A program made the position numbers and the translations under genes. From positions 248,001 to 312,000 of the forward strand of contig WHVD01000013.1 of assembly GCA_015178975.1 (NCBI GenBank): DNA of 64,000 bases, written 5' to 3'. This stretch comes from Hysterangium stoloniferum. Its lineage: Eukaryota; Basidiomycota; Agaricomycetes; Hysterangiales; Hysterangiaceae. Below the pieces are notes generated by a model that searched no databases, was not told the DNA's origin, and saw only the letters and a program-made list of their open reading frames with translations. How positions within the stretch are numbered: position 1 is the stretch's first letter; each line of letters begins with the position of its first letter. Shown in pieces: positions 21,867 through 32,671 of this stretch.

Positions 21867-22191
21867 TACTATGGAGAAAAGGGCACAAGACAAAACAAAC
21901 GTCAGCATTGGGAAGCAGAAGAGACTGTTCAGATAATATCCAGTATTATGGTGAGTTATTTACAAGCTTTATCTGATTATACAAATTGTAACTATAAAGA
22001 TAAGGACTAAGTTCAAATTTAGAGATATAATGCTAGAATCTGTGACCAAGGTTCCCTATCGTTTGGCTGTCCACCGTTGCGAGTAACTTGAGCACTTTTG
22101 TGGAAACCCAATTTGACCCAGGCGTTGATCAACTTTGATCCTTCAGCAGTCGTACCTAAAGAGGTTATTCACCAATTGGACTATTATTGGC
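21867..22191 (+). repeat. Direct repeat flanking the MFS gene, right copy
   Basis: Same orientation as 17951-18256, with many substitutions and small indels. Its right edge coincides with the point where the GNAT pseudogene (on -) loses similarity to its family. Confidence 0.75.
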
Positions 22192-22739
22192 ATTGACGTA
22201 CCCAATCTTCCACCGTAGGTATCTAACCTTATAACCGTTGCCTCAGTCTTTCTGGCGAGCTCTTTAGCATGGTTCACTATTGCCGCTCCTATTCCTCTTC
22301 CCCTCATGGCTGGATAGACCACGGCGTTATGTATGTAAAGCGAAGGTTCGTCGGTTTTCGGAACTAGGAGAATTGCGCCAAGGATATCAGTTCACCATCT
22401 CGATCGATCCTTGCCGCAGATGTCTAGAGCATAAAACGTACCATACATTGGACATCGTTTGCCTACGATGTAAAAGCCTGCTACCTTTTTCGTCGTGGCT
22501 ATTCTTTCTGGACCGTCCGTTATTTCTATGACGAACATTTGTGCTTTCCCTTTCTGGAGGAGATCACCAACACCGGCTCGCGCCTTCCAATATGCTGCCA
22601 TCTTCGGATTTTCGCTGAAGAGCTTCAAGCCCCACTGAACAGATCCAATTTCCCGAAACCAGACGATATTGGCATCCATGATGGATATAATAGTGTCGCC
22701 GTCTGATCGAACAGAGGGACGAAACACAATTCTTGTCAT
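22184..22739 (-). pseudogene. GNAT-family N-acetyltransferase, nonsense mutation and lost C-terminus
   Basis: From the ATG at 22739 the frame reads MTRIVFRPSVRSDGDTIISI, with the usual GNAT N-terminal strand and helix, to a TGA at 22392-22394. The same frame then continues TDILGAILLVPKTDEPSLYI, AVVYPAMRGRGIGAAIVNH (acetyl-CoA-binding RGxGIG motif) and EATVIRLDTYGGRLG. Thus one in-frame stop interrupts an otherwise good protein. The last strand and helix of the fold (typically a xFYxxxGF element) are missing; the frame runs into the direct repeat and stops. Stop read-through or a short intron around the TGA are alternatives, but 32 bp is too short for an intron here. Confidence 0.7.
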
Positions 22740-23542
22740 GATGGTGGGTAATACTGTTTCACGATTGGTCCGAATAATTAGTGAAAGAAATATAGTAATG
22801 TTGGAAAGATGGCTCTTTTTACTTAGTAGCACAGCATGCACATGCAGTGCTTTGAGATGGCTCTGACAAAGATCTTGCCACTGCCAGCCCCGAATACATA
22901 TATAGACGTAGCTTGTCCTTCGTTTACGACTCGTCTCCACAACCCCAAGCTCTAACAAGTATTTTAGCCTCTTGATATTTAATTATAAGGGATACAACAG
23001 GCAACCTCCATGTAATTTCTTACCTTATTTGGCAGCGCGTACTCCGGCGTTTACTTACTAGTGCCTAAGCGGAAGATCCGACTATCGCCTTGACGCGGAT
23101 TGTCTCCCGCAGAGCCACCTTTGCCCGTTTATCTTTAAAAAAACCATCTAATTGTACATGTCCTCAAGAGGTGTATCTAATTTTTGTTAGTTTTCCGAGT
23201 GCAAGGCTCGCAAGACGGTAGGTACCAGGCATTCCCTAAGCCTGATCGCCGGGTTAACCCTACCATCTGGCCTATGCCAGTGCCAACAAGGCAACCGCTT
23301 TCCAGCAGAATTGAGTTGGCGTATTGATCATCATGCCCGCTCCAACTCTGCAACGAGTCTGAGAGCGGTATTTCTTGAGTCTGTTTGGTATGATTAAGAT
23401 GAACAAGCGGTTACTGTAAGAAATCAATACATCTACATGTGTGAACCAATAATAAGCATTTTTTGTTCCACCTCTTCTTCCTCATCTTCCAAGTCCGAAA
23501 CATATACAGGATTAAGCGCGGCCGCTCACAAGTTGGATACGA
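22740..23542. other. Intergenic stretch
   Basis: No gene is recognised. The - strand frame continues upstream of the GNAT start but reads as non-coding. A C+T-rich run precedes the next start codon. Confidence 0.3.
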
Positions 23543-24660
23543 ATGGTCAGCGTTATCAGTTCAAGTGAGTGTATTTAGTTTTCATTCGGATCTAGTCGTA
23601 CCAACGAAGTCTGCGTGCAGTATGGCGAGGTGTACTCCCAGTTTTGGTGTTCGGCTTCCTATCCGTCTCAGCCTTCAAGTACCTTCTGTTACAGGTTATT
23701 GCGACGGAGCCACTTTCACGGATTGAAGAACAGTGTCCAATTCCTTTCCAGGGTGAATCACTCGTCCAATTGCACTACCTTGGCGGAATTTTGCCCGGTG
23801 TAGAGAACGTTTTATGTGTCCTCGTTGCATTTTTCTACTCAGTGCTTCAGCCCAAACAAGCCCCTTCTCCGTGGCTTACAGACACACTAGCTGCACTTGG
23901 TGCATGTGTCGTTGTGCCATTCGTCGAATCCTCAAGGGCAAAAACGCCCTTCTTCTTTGGATTTCCTGTCCTTATGGGACTGCTATATCAAACGAATACT
24001 GTTGCAGTGATATTCCCCGTATTCTGGATCATCCTTATTGTCTTCGGCACCACCCACAGCGGCGGAGTTGGTTCACAAATCAGTCAGGCCAAGGCTGAAG
24101 GCGTCTTAGTTGGCCTTTTATTGGGTTATTATCTCCCCACCATCGCCATGGTGCTCTATGCAACACCCTTGCCAATTGCTCTCTGGCAGGTCTTTCCTGT
24201 CTGCATGGCCATCACAAACACAACGTATAATCTACTGCGTTCGAAGCGTGCGCATCAACGTTCAGGATACGGAACCATTCAATCGGTGTATATCATTATA
24301 TTCATAATTTCGACTTTCGCACACGTCTCGCTGTTGCGCAGCCATGGGTTCAGCGTGCAGCGCATTATCGATGCCTCGAAATCTGCCTGGAATCTTCCCA
24401 CTTCCCCAGATGCCACGGTTGCAGATGTGGCAGTCCATTTCCTCCAATGGGACGTTACATTCCTATTTGTGTCATCCGTTCTAGCCTCCTTGTGGTTTGC
24501 TCGAAACCCTTTACAGGCATTTGGAATCTTAGCATGGTATGCAGGTGTAACCCTGACGCTTGGTCCGGGCGCTGCACTTTCCACTGTTTTCATGTGGAGG
24601 GAATTGGGTTTGAAAAACACCAGAATGCAATTGGCAGCCATCAAGGCCAAAACTAAATAA
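23543..24660 (+). CDS. Polytopic membrane protein, unrecognised family
   Basis: Proposed exons are 23543-23564 and 23621-24660 (56-bp GT-AG intron), giving about 353 aa starting MVSVISSIWRGVLPVLVFGF. About eight hydrophobic segments follow: near residues 12-30, 62-80, 90-108, 118-142, 160-182, 190-205, 224-240, 285-330. Loops carry conserved-looking residues (LSRIEEQCPIPFQGE, ESSRAKTPFFFGFPVLMG). No catalytic motif I know is present. The long intronless second exon and the hydrophobic pattern make it a real gene. The start exon is inferred only from splice signals and frame; upstream start codons are possible. Fungal membrane-bound cyclases of terpenoid clusters have a comparable size and topology, but nothing here proves that. 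Confidence 0.65.
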
Positions 24661-25088
24661 TTGACCAGCGTCTGACCGCATCACAGGTGCGAATACAAAC
24701 AAGCAATCGGCTATACAAAGATCACATATCTAGTCGTTAAAGGCGTTGCTTATCTTCGGTGCTGTACTTTGTACACGTTTCTTGTGCTGCTGTTGTGATG
24801 TAATTGTAGCCATATGATGAGAATCATCGAAAGTATTTTTGAGATCCCGAATGATGTTTTCAGAATGGGACAATTGTCCGCTTCTTTTACATAACTTCAC
24901 ACCTTATTCCAATAAGTAATTTCATGTGTTAAAATTGTCCTAAATAAACATGTGGCGCATCCCGTGGAAATGTACATCGCCATACAGGGGTAAACTTTGG
25001 ACTCTAAGACTAATACGTAGAGAAGACATAAGTGTCATGTATGTGATCAATGCTACAACACGTACCATACAAAATCCCTAATAAATAA
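24661..25088. other. Convergent intergenic region
   Basis: It lies between the membrane-protein gene (+) and the SSH4-like gene (-), both ending here. It is AT-rich, with several AATAAA-like words (for example AAATAAAC near 24942), and no coding potential was seen. Confidence 0.35.
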
Positions 25089-27093
25089 TTATGTCCGCCG
25101 TGACCTTCTTGTGCTCTCGCGCCCAGCACGCCGTAACCCTCTGGACGCTGAAGTGTCTTGCGTCGGTCCCGCAGTGCCTTCTATCGCAGCAGCGATTATT
25201 TCTGCTGGCAAGTCCACATGTACGCCTTCGGGATAGTGATACGCATCCAAAGGTGAATACGCGGGTGGTTCGCGACCATCTACACCTAACGTTGAGGAAG
25301 TAGATGAGGTTTGGAGTACTGCAGCCCTACTCTGAACTCGTTGACTTGCTTCGGACCTTTCCGTGCGGCTTCTACGAGTAGTCCCGCCAGCATCGTTTCC
25401 ATCAGCATTAGGAGTGTTCCGACCTGATATAGGGAGCATGTGTATATCTGAGTGACCGGGAGTGGGGGGATTGGGAGTCAACTGAGGTGATTCCAAGTCC
25501 GAGTCCGGATCCGGTGATGACGCTGGAATCTGTAACTCAGGGGTTCGAACGCGGGTTTGAGAGTCTGACGGCGCATTAGGAGAAAGAGAGGGTGGTTGGA
25601 TGGAGCGTGAAGGAAATGATGAAGAAGAGGGGGAGGGGGGATTTGATGGGGGACGTGGACCTAAACGAATGTTGTTCTCTGCACGATCTGTAGGTGAGAT
25701 GTAATGTGAAGGTTCCTCTTCGGTGATCGGTGTGATGGGCGGAGGTGGTGTCATGGGGACGGGCGGGACGGGTGGGACTGATGATGTTCCCCGCAGTGGT
25801 GATGGGTTGACAGGCTGATTGTGATTGTTACCAGCAGGTTTTGGACGACGTGAGCGATGAGTTCTCCTAGGTGTGCCCACTGAGCTTGATGGAGCATCCA
25901 CTGATGGAGGTGGTATCGTAGGCACTCGACCATTACCAGCTTCCAACAAAATACTACCTCTTTCGGCACCGTAAGCGGGAGGTGGTGCTAGTGTACCCAC
26001 GCTAGGCGCCAATCCCCATTTCTTCACATTAGCCTCAATGAAAACGAACCCAGATTGCCCGAGGTTAACATGTACGCTGCACGGGCCATCAGCGCCAACT
26101 GTGGGGAACAGGTTCCATTTTGTCAGTCCAACGAAGGCATCCTCTAATTTTCGCCCATTTCGGGTAAAAAATACTGTCCCGCTCCTTGGGCGGTACCCAA
26201 CACCAAGGACATCTCCTTCCTTCAATGATGGTCCGAAAGTGGCGTGTGTGAAGGGGTAATTGTGTGATTTATCTCCATTGGAATGGTAAGCGATTGAGTA
26301 GCGATTATGACCAGGAAGTCGGAAGGAAGGATAAGGCTTTGTCGCCAAGCCTACTGAGACATTGGTAGTAGAAGGTAGATCGAACAGTTTAACCTCCCAA
26401 TAGTATACCTCGTTGAGCTTTGGAAGGGGTAGATTAGACTGGACAGAGGAAGACGAGGAGGGATCCGGGAGAAACGTCAACTCGGTTCGAGAATGGACCA
26501 GTAAAGAAGGCGACGACTCATAGTCTGGCTCAAATGACCAAGCAGAAACACCCTTTTCCTGAATCGCAAGGAACTGTGACAGAGTGATATCAGTGGGCAT
26601 CGAATTCGGAGGTGTCTGAATTTGGAACTCTGGAGATCGTGGAGTTGTAAGATAATAGCAAGCTACCCAGCAAGGATCCTTTACCTTTAGCTCTTAAATA
26701 GGATCTTCTGGTTTCTTCACTAACGGTTTCAAGCCATCGACTTTCCACGCCTTCGAAACCTCCTTCTCCGTCTATGAGCTCCTCCTGACTCATGTCAATT
26801 GGGCCATCGCTGTCTCGGAGGAGAATTCCTCTCTGCCTTCGTAGGAGAAGGACGCATACAAGGAAAATCAATAAAAGAAAAAGAAATGTACTGAGAACTA
26901 TAAGCAATGGGAGAAGAACAAGGAGAGCATCTTGATTGCCTTGCGAAAGTGACCGCTGAAGGCTACCCTGTTGAATAAATACAGATGAATTTGAGAATTC
27001 ATGGGAGCCGTCGTTAGTGAAAGGGTTCATCCAATCAAGAAACTTGGCGTGTCGTGGCCGCTCGTGGTCCAGGGTGGTGAGCGGAGTGGTCAT
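25089..27093 (-). CDS. SSH4: Ssh4/Ear1-like endosomal adaptor (TM + SPRY + PPxY)
   Basis: Exons on - are 27093-26685 and 26629-25089, intron 55 bp, about 649 aa. One transmembrane helix (about residues 55-83, rich in Leu/Val) is followed by the basic stop RRQRG, the motif SQEELIDGEGGFEGVESRWLE, and SMPTDITLSQFLAIQEKGVSAWSFEPD, characteristic of Ssh4. A SPRY/B30.2 domain runs from about 150 to 330 (YYWEVKLFDLP, SVGLATKPYPSFRLPGHN, GDVLGVGYRPRSGTVFFTRNG). The tail is Ser/Pro-rich and disordered, with PPAY motifs (after APP and before SPLDAY) suited to bind WW domains of a Rsp5-type ubiquitin ligase. Ssh4 recruits Rsp5 to endosomal or vacuolar cargo. Start alternatives are 27129 and 27030; with 27093 only 46 bp separates it from the divergent SNF4 start. 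Confidence 0.9.
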
Positions 27094-27139
27094 GGTAGTG
27101 TTAGGAATGGCGGAGATTGAAATTACCATAACAGCCTCG
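27094..27139. promoter_or_regulatory. Very short head-to-head promoter, SSH4-like / SNF4
   Basis: The proposed start codons of the two divergent genes are 46 bp apart. The 5' UTRs must overlap or transcription must start within the neighbour's coding region. The true ATG of the SSH4-like gene could be 27030, which would widen the gap to 109 bp. Confidence 0.5.
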
Positions 27140-28556
27140 ATGTCTGCCGCCACATCGCACAATCCTACATCTCCGAAGCCAAAACGCAAGGTCTCAACTC
27201 GTAGACGTACTAATTCGCAATTACCTCCGCCACATCTCACACAAGAATCTCATGATAGCGCGTTGCAGGCAATCCGTACTTTCCTACGGGAAAGAAGTTC
27301 TTACGACGTCTTTCCATTAAGTTCTAGGGTCATAGTACTCGACACAAAGCTTGAAGTTAAAAAAGCATTGATGTGCTTGTTGAACAATGGTGGGCGCAAT
27401 CAAAGTATCTCTCAGTTTCGCACTGAAAGGTGTATTCGCAGGCGTGGTGTCAGCACCTCTGTGGAACAGCGAACAACGTAGCTTTGCTGGCATGCTCACT
27501 GTATCAGACATCATACATCTGATACAGTACTACTATTGGACAGTCTCGTCATATGACGTTGCTGCGGCAGAAGTTGAAGAATTCAGGCTTGAATCGCTTC
27601 GAGGTATGTGCCTTTTTTGCAGGACGTCATTAGCCGGACTCTCTGATCGTTTTTCATTGGGTCCAGACATTGAACGAACACTAAACGTCCCACCACCTCC
27701 GCTACTGTCAATTCACCCCATGCAGGCTCTATATGACGCATGCAAGATGCTTATCAAAACGCATGCCCGGCGTCTACCACTGCTCGACGCTGACAGTCAG
27801 ACAGGAGACGAGGCTGTAATATCAGTGCTAACGCAATACCGACTTCTCAAATTCATTGCGATTAATGTATGTCTGTGTATCCACTGAATGCTTCATTCAC
27901 AGACAACCCTTCTTCCAGTGCAAGGAGATAGCCGGTTTACATTTACCCCTTCGAAAACTCAATATTGGTACATACGTTACCCCAACGGCCGAAAATCCAT
28001 ATCATCCTATCAGTTGGGCAACGCTAGACACCACCGTCTTCGACGTAGTCCACATGTTCAGCGAACGGGGCATCTCAGCTGTGCCAATATTAGATAAAGA
28101 TGGGGTTGTAATAAATCTATACGAAACTGTTGATGTTATCGTGAGTCTATACATATCAAAATTTGTCAGAAATACTCAAAACACCTCGTCAGACCCTCGT
28201 TCGTGTTGGTGCCTACCACTCGCTGGATTTGGATATATCTAGTGCTTTGTCCCAACGGTCACCGGATTTCCCTGGTGTTGTTGTCTGTAGCAGCAATGAC
28301 TCTCTGGCGACTTTGCTAGCACTAATCGGCAAACGACGGGTTCACCGCCTAGTGGTCGTCGAAGGCGAGGTAAGCATATCCATCTCTATTGGTGAATCGT
28401 GCACTTGCTGACTTCTCTTTAAAGAACGAGGTTGAAGGCGGTCGCAAAGGTAGACTATTAGGAATTATCACCCTCAGCGATGTTCTGCGATACGTAATCG
28501 GTGAGGCTGGTTTAGGAGACGGCCTTCCAGTCACGGAAGAGGACGTCGATGGATAG
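27140..28556 (+). CDS. SNF4: AMPK/SNF1 complex gamma subunit (four CBS domains)
   Basis: Six exons: 27140-27389, 27442-27603, 27667-27866, 27919-28140, 28193-28369, 28425-28556; 380 aa, introns 52-63 bp. It reads through all family landmarks: SSYDVFPLSSRVIVLDTKLE (CBS1), GVVSAPLWNSEQRSFAGMLT, DIIHLIQYYY, THARRLPLLDAD (CBS2), TTVFDVVHMFSERGISAVPI (CBS3), RRVHRLVVVEGE and GRLLGIITLSDVLRYVIGEA (CBS4). The protein binds adenine nucleotides and activates the Snf1 kinase in glucose and energy signalling. The N-terminal 40 residues are basic and Ser/Thr-rich. Its start was chosen at the first ATG giving a family-like N-terminus. Head to head with the SSH4-like gene. Confidence 0.96.
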
Positions 28557-28941
28557 AGTGGGTTGGTTTTGATGTAGAGCTCGGCATGTTTTCGGACGGG
28601 AGACAAGAAATTCGTCTGTATAAGTATACTGATTTCCTGTGCTATTCCATACCCTGCTGTCGCATGTATATCGTGATATATGTTTGTTGTAGAGCAATCC
28701 AAAATTATCATAAACTCGCTTATATGGTGGAGGACGAAACTTGCCGGTAAATTGTAGATTCCACTTTTTCACGACCAAATTGAAGTCTTATTAGTATAAC
28801 TATGTATGGTTGATAAAAATGATGTTTACAAGATAGGGAAAAATTACTAGTCAAGACTTGGCCAAATTCTGTGGAGACCTCTTGGCAAACCCTTAACCAA
28901 AAGTAGCAGTGAACTTCCCAAGTGCTAAATTATCATTGTTA
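28557..28941. other. Intergenic region, SNF4 to methyltransferase
   Basis: AT-rich, no gene seen; it contains the 3' end of SNF4 and the upstream region of the methyltransferase gene, both on +. Confidence 0.35.
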
Positions 28942-30054
28942 ATGACTTTGCATATGCACTATGCCATGTTATCGACGATACTTGCCGCTTACGTTTCTCT
29001 CTACACCGGGGCGATTATCCTTGGATTACTCGGCTTCGTACTTATCTTCAGAAAGGTCGTGAGGGAGGATCCTTACGGGTCTTTCCACATTGCACTTAAT
29101 GTTCGTCCAGGGGAGGATGGGAGAAAACGTCCTGAAACTGAGTGGCTCAACATGGGATACTGGGAGGTACGCATGGGACTTGATACCTTCCGGGCAATTG
29201 TTTATAATTAAGATCCTAGAAAGCTGAATGTTTTCCAGATGCTTGCGAGTGTAAGCATGCCCCACCGCCCATTAAGTACTCACTGATACGAACTTCCATG
29301 TAGCACTCGCTCTCAGAATCATCAAGAAAGCTCGTTTAATTCCCGATGGGCATGTATTAGGTGACCCTTGAAATTACTATACATTGTTTAGCTTTTCTGA
29401 CAATGATGATCAGACGTCGGACATGCAACTGGCGACTCGTTGCTCATACATCTTCGGCGGCCTGACATTCCACGACCGAAAACACTATGGGGTATCACAT
29501 ACCTTCCTTCACACCACGCTCGTTCGCAGGACCGTGTGAATGATTTACAAGCTCTCTCTCCCAATAAAACCCAGGTTCACCTGTACTGTAGCGATGCGAT
29601 ATTTCGCGGACAATTTGCGGACCATCCGTTAAACCCATCGTTCTCAAGACCTTTATTTACCAGCATAATAGCAATTGACTGCGCCTATCATTTCGCACCT
29701 CGTGAGCTCTTCCTCAGTCAGAGTTTCTCTCGCCTCGGCCCTGGCGGTACCATTGCTTTAGGAGACCTTGCGGTCTCAGAGACATTTCCATTTGTCCTCC
29801 GAGTAATCCTTTCCAGGCTGTTGTCAATCCCTTCTGAAAATATGATCACACCAAGAATATACGAGGAACAGCTTAGAAAGATCGGCTACACTCATATCCA
29901 CATCGAGGACGTCAGCCAAAATGTTTTCCCCGAATTCAAGAGTTTCTTGAAATCCAGAGGCGGATTGTGGAAAGTGTTTGCGAGTTTGATTGGGTGGTGG
30001 GCGGCAGCCGGTGGATGCTTTGTGATTGTCAATGCTTCGAGGCCTGGGACATAG
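28942..30054 (+). CDS. Membrane-anchored SAM-dependent methyltransferase
   Basis: Four exons: 28942-29166, 29220-29250 (31 nt), 29304-29360, 29414-30054; 317 aa, introns 53 bp each. The N-terminal hydrophobic helix (about residues 9-34, ILAAYVSLYTGAIILGLLGF) suggests membrane anchoring. The methyltransferase core follows: WLNMGYWE, CFPDACESLAL, then motif I HVLDVGHATGDSLL, a post-I segment SIIAIDCAYHF and LGPGGTIALGDLAV (motif III region). A C-terminal hydrophobic patch (WWAAAGGCFVIVNA) follows. Related fungal proteins act on small lipophilic substrates, but the substrate cannot be read here. The exon structure was fixed by keeping DVGHATG in frame. Confidence 0.85.
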
Positions 30055-31397
30055 AGTAATTACACCCCAGATCAGAAGTGAAGTCTGGGGAGTAAGGGCA
30101 AGTTGGTATAGCTTTAGCAAGTCGTACGCGAATCTCTGACAAACGCATAGTCTAGTGCCAAGATCTGGGATGGAAGGGCGAGTAAACATCGAATTGCTAG
30201 GAAGTGAGGCAAGTCACCGTTAGTCCGTACAATTGTGATGCATTTCAAAGACGAATACGCGCATACTGCAGCACTGCAAAGTGACGTAAAGGAAATTTAG
30301 GAAGACATCCGAATGATACTAGGAAGAGGCAAGGCGCTTCACTTGATCAAGTCGTCGACAATAATTTCAAGGCCGTGGACGATACAGTTTATACAAATGC
30401 GGCTCTGTGCGCTCGCTCGTCGAATTATTCTTTGGGAAGGTGGTTCAATCTCTACACCTGAAGTGTTACTTTCGCCACCTACCATATCGATAGTCGGTTT
30501 TAACTCATATATGGCTCGCATCCGGAGTGGTAAGCGGCCATTGTGGCCAGTCGTGCCTTCGGGATTCCCTTCGCTAGATTTCGTGGAGGCTAGACCCGAG
30601 TTGAACAAAAAGCTGTCTGTGAAGTCACGGTGACTTTTCCGATAGGGAGCAGATAACTGGTTTTAAAAAACATCAGTGAAATCCCTCATATACTTGGTTC
30701 GTTTCCAGTTTGAAAATTTAAATTACGGAGAGGAATGGTCATAAGTATACGAAGGAACCAAGTGTCCCCTGAGATATATGAAACCAGATCAGAAGATGGG
30801 AGCAGAGTGAACGGACTGCCAGTACAGTCAAGTTTCTATTATAATCGTACCGTCAGCTTAAGCAGCGAAGAAACAGCACAACGATATATGCGACGTTGGT
30901 AGCCACATGAGAAGACATTAACGGAGCAGAGACGTAGTGAACTGGAGATGGTTGATTGACTTGTGTATGTGGTGAGGCCGTCGGTCTGAGTAAGCCGCAA
31001 CTCGTGAGGGCTACTTCAATAATCTCAGTCTCGTATATGTATAACGGACTCTATAAAGTACCTAAAAATAATCTACAGTGTGAGCAAGAGCATAGATATT
31101 GGTCCTAGGTAAATTTGTTCAACGTTAACAAGAAAATCTTGATTTTACGACGGCCACAAAACCTGCCTGTCAATTACTTTTTTTTTTTAAAAATGGAAAA
31201 TAAATAAAAAACAAAGAAACTATGTGAGAGTAGAATAAAGAGACATAACAGGCATGCAACGCCAAGTGTGGACGCGAAATATAAGCGATAAGGTGAAGTG
31301 GTATAAACATGGAGTTTACACTCCGCCTTTACGCTAGCCTCTGGGTTAGTACCAGAATCTCCATTCACTCCACCTAACACTTCACTTGTTAACACTC
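30055..31397. other. Intergenic region with one possible small ORF
   Basis: The stretch of 1.34 kb has no recognised gene. Around 30313-30633 both strands are open: + gives 106 codons and - gives 89 codons (30608-30339, MFNSGLASTKSSEGNPEGTT..ICINCIVHGLEIIVDDLIK). Neither shows a known motif; the - frame reads slightly more protein-like. The remainder is AT-rich, with a T-run at 31182. Confidence 0.35.
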
Positions 31398-32552
31398 ATG
31401 GCCGACTCTTCTGCAAAGCTGGAGCCATTTCTCCTCATGTCGAAGTCTGCCAAAGGTGCAGCAGCCGCGAAGCTTGTTCAAGACGCCACCTCCGCTTCAG
31501 GAGTGTTTGTTTATGCTGAATTGCTGGACCTGGCTAATATTCAGGAGGCAAGTACTTGCTCTGCTGTTCGGTCATCAAAAAGGCGATTACCTTCTCTGTA
31601 TCCAGTTGGAAAGAAACGAACAACACGCCCCTTTTTTCAGATTGCTGCAGTTATTTTCATACATGACCTATGAAGATTATAAGCGTTCGTCTCTCTCCGG
31701 ATCACTTTGATTTCCCCCAAGGTGCTGAAGGGGAATGGCTCGTCTTCACAGAAAACAAAGATCTATATCCCCCACTGAACCCTGCTCAGATTGCAAAACT
31801 AAAGCACCTATCCCTTGCCACATTCGCCATGAACCGACGTGTTTGTAGATTTTCTTACTATCCTTGTTATTTCACTTTACTCATTCGAATTCTAGATCCT
31901 TCCCTATGCAAGCCTACAAACATCCCTCGACCTTCCCTCAATTCGTGCCCTCGAAGACGTGATCATAGATGCAATATATCTTGACATCATTCGTGGCAAG
32001 CTAGACCAAAGGCAGCAACATTTCCAGGTAGAATGGGTAATGGGACGTGATTTAGCTCCGGGCGCACTAGAAGGGTTGCTGCGGGGATTGCAAGATTGGT
32101 AAGTTGTCTTTACCCTTCGTCATGTAGGAGCTAATATCTTGAAAAGGTCAAATACGACTTCCACTCTCCTCACCCAGCTTGATCACTCCATATCTTCTAC
32201 TCAATCCTCACACACCGCACAGGCCACCGCCATGGAGAGTCACGGCGTACTTCAACAAAAACACCTCACTGAAGTAATGCAAAGTAATAAATCTAGTGGA
32301 TTATTCCGTGGAGCAAGACGAGGTGACAACCCGTATTCATCGTCCCTACTGATGGGAGAAGATAGGATGGAGATTGATGACCTTGTTGGGATGGGCAGTG
32401 GTAGTGTATGGGGAGACTCGGCGAAAAAAAAGAAGTGAGTATCTCCTGGGTATATTATTATCACATGGGTGGGCTAAGTAACTTTGCGCTTGTCTAGAAT
32501 GGGCCAGGAGAATATTCCCGCTAAAGGCGCACGGAAGAGGAATCGCTTCTGA
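31398..32552 (+). CDS. CSN7: COP9 signalosome subunit 7 (PCI domain)
   Basis: Six exons: 31398-31547, 31606-31684, 31752-31840, 31896-32098, 32147-32434, 32498-32552; 287 aa. The PCI domain is clear: LEPFLLMSKSAKGAAAAKLV, SGVFVYAELLDLANIQE, LLQLFSYMTYEDYKQNKDLY, LNPAQIAKLKHLSLATFAMN, ILPYASLQTSLDLPSIRALE and IRGKLDQRQQ, the winged-helix end conserved in Csn7/COPS7. The first intron uses a GC donor (GAG|GCAAGT) rather than GT; only this splice keeps the frame. The C-terminus is basic (GARKRNRF), possibly nuclear. Within the signalosome Csn7 helps assemble the complex that removes Nedd8 from cullins. Confidence 0.93.
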
Positions 32553-32671
32553 GATTTTTGATGCCGGAGTTCTATCATTCTCTCTTTGCAATTGTTTATA
32601 TACTTCCCATTGAAATCAACTCAGGCTCAATCAATGTACGCCATGAGAATACCTTTGAGCGTATTCCGAGA

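Noticed and set aside
26590-27240. Start of the SSH4-like gene at 27240
   Set aside because: It would overlap the SNF4 coding start on the other strand by 100 bp, and the extra N-terminus is the antisense of SNF4 exon 1.
31685-31721. 37-bp second intron in CSN7
   Set aside because: A 67-bp intron (31685-31751) also keeps frame and gives the family-like sequence YEDYKQNKDLYPPL.
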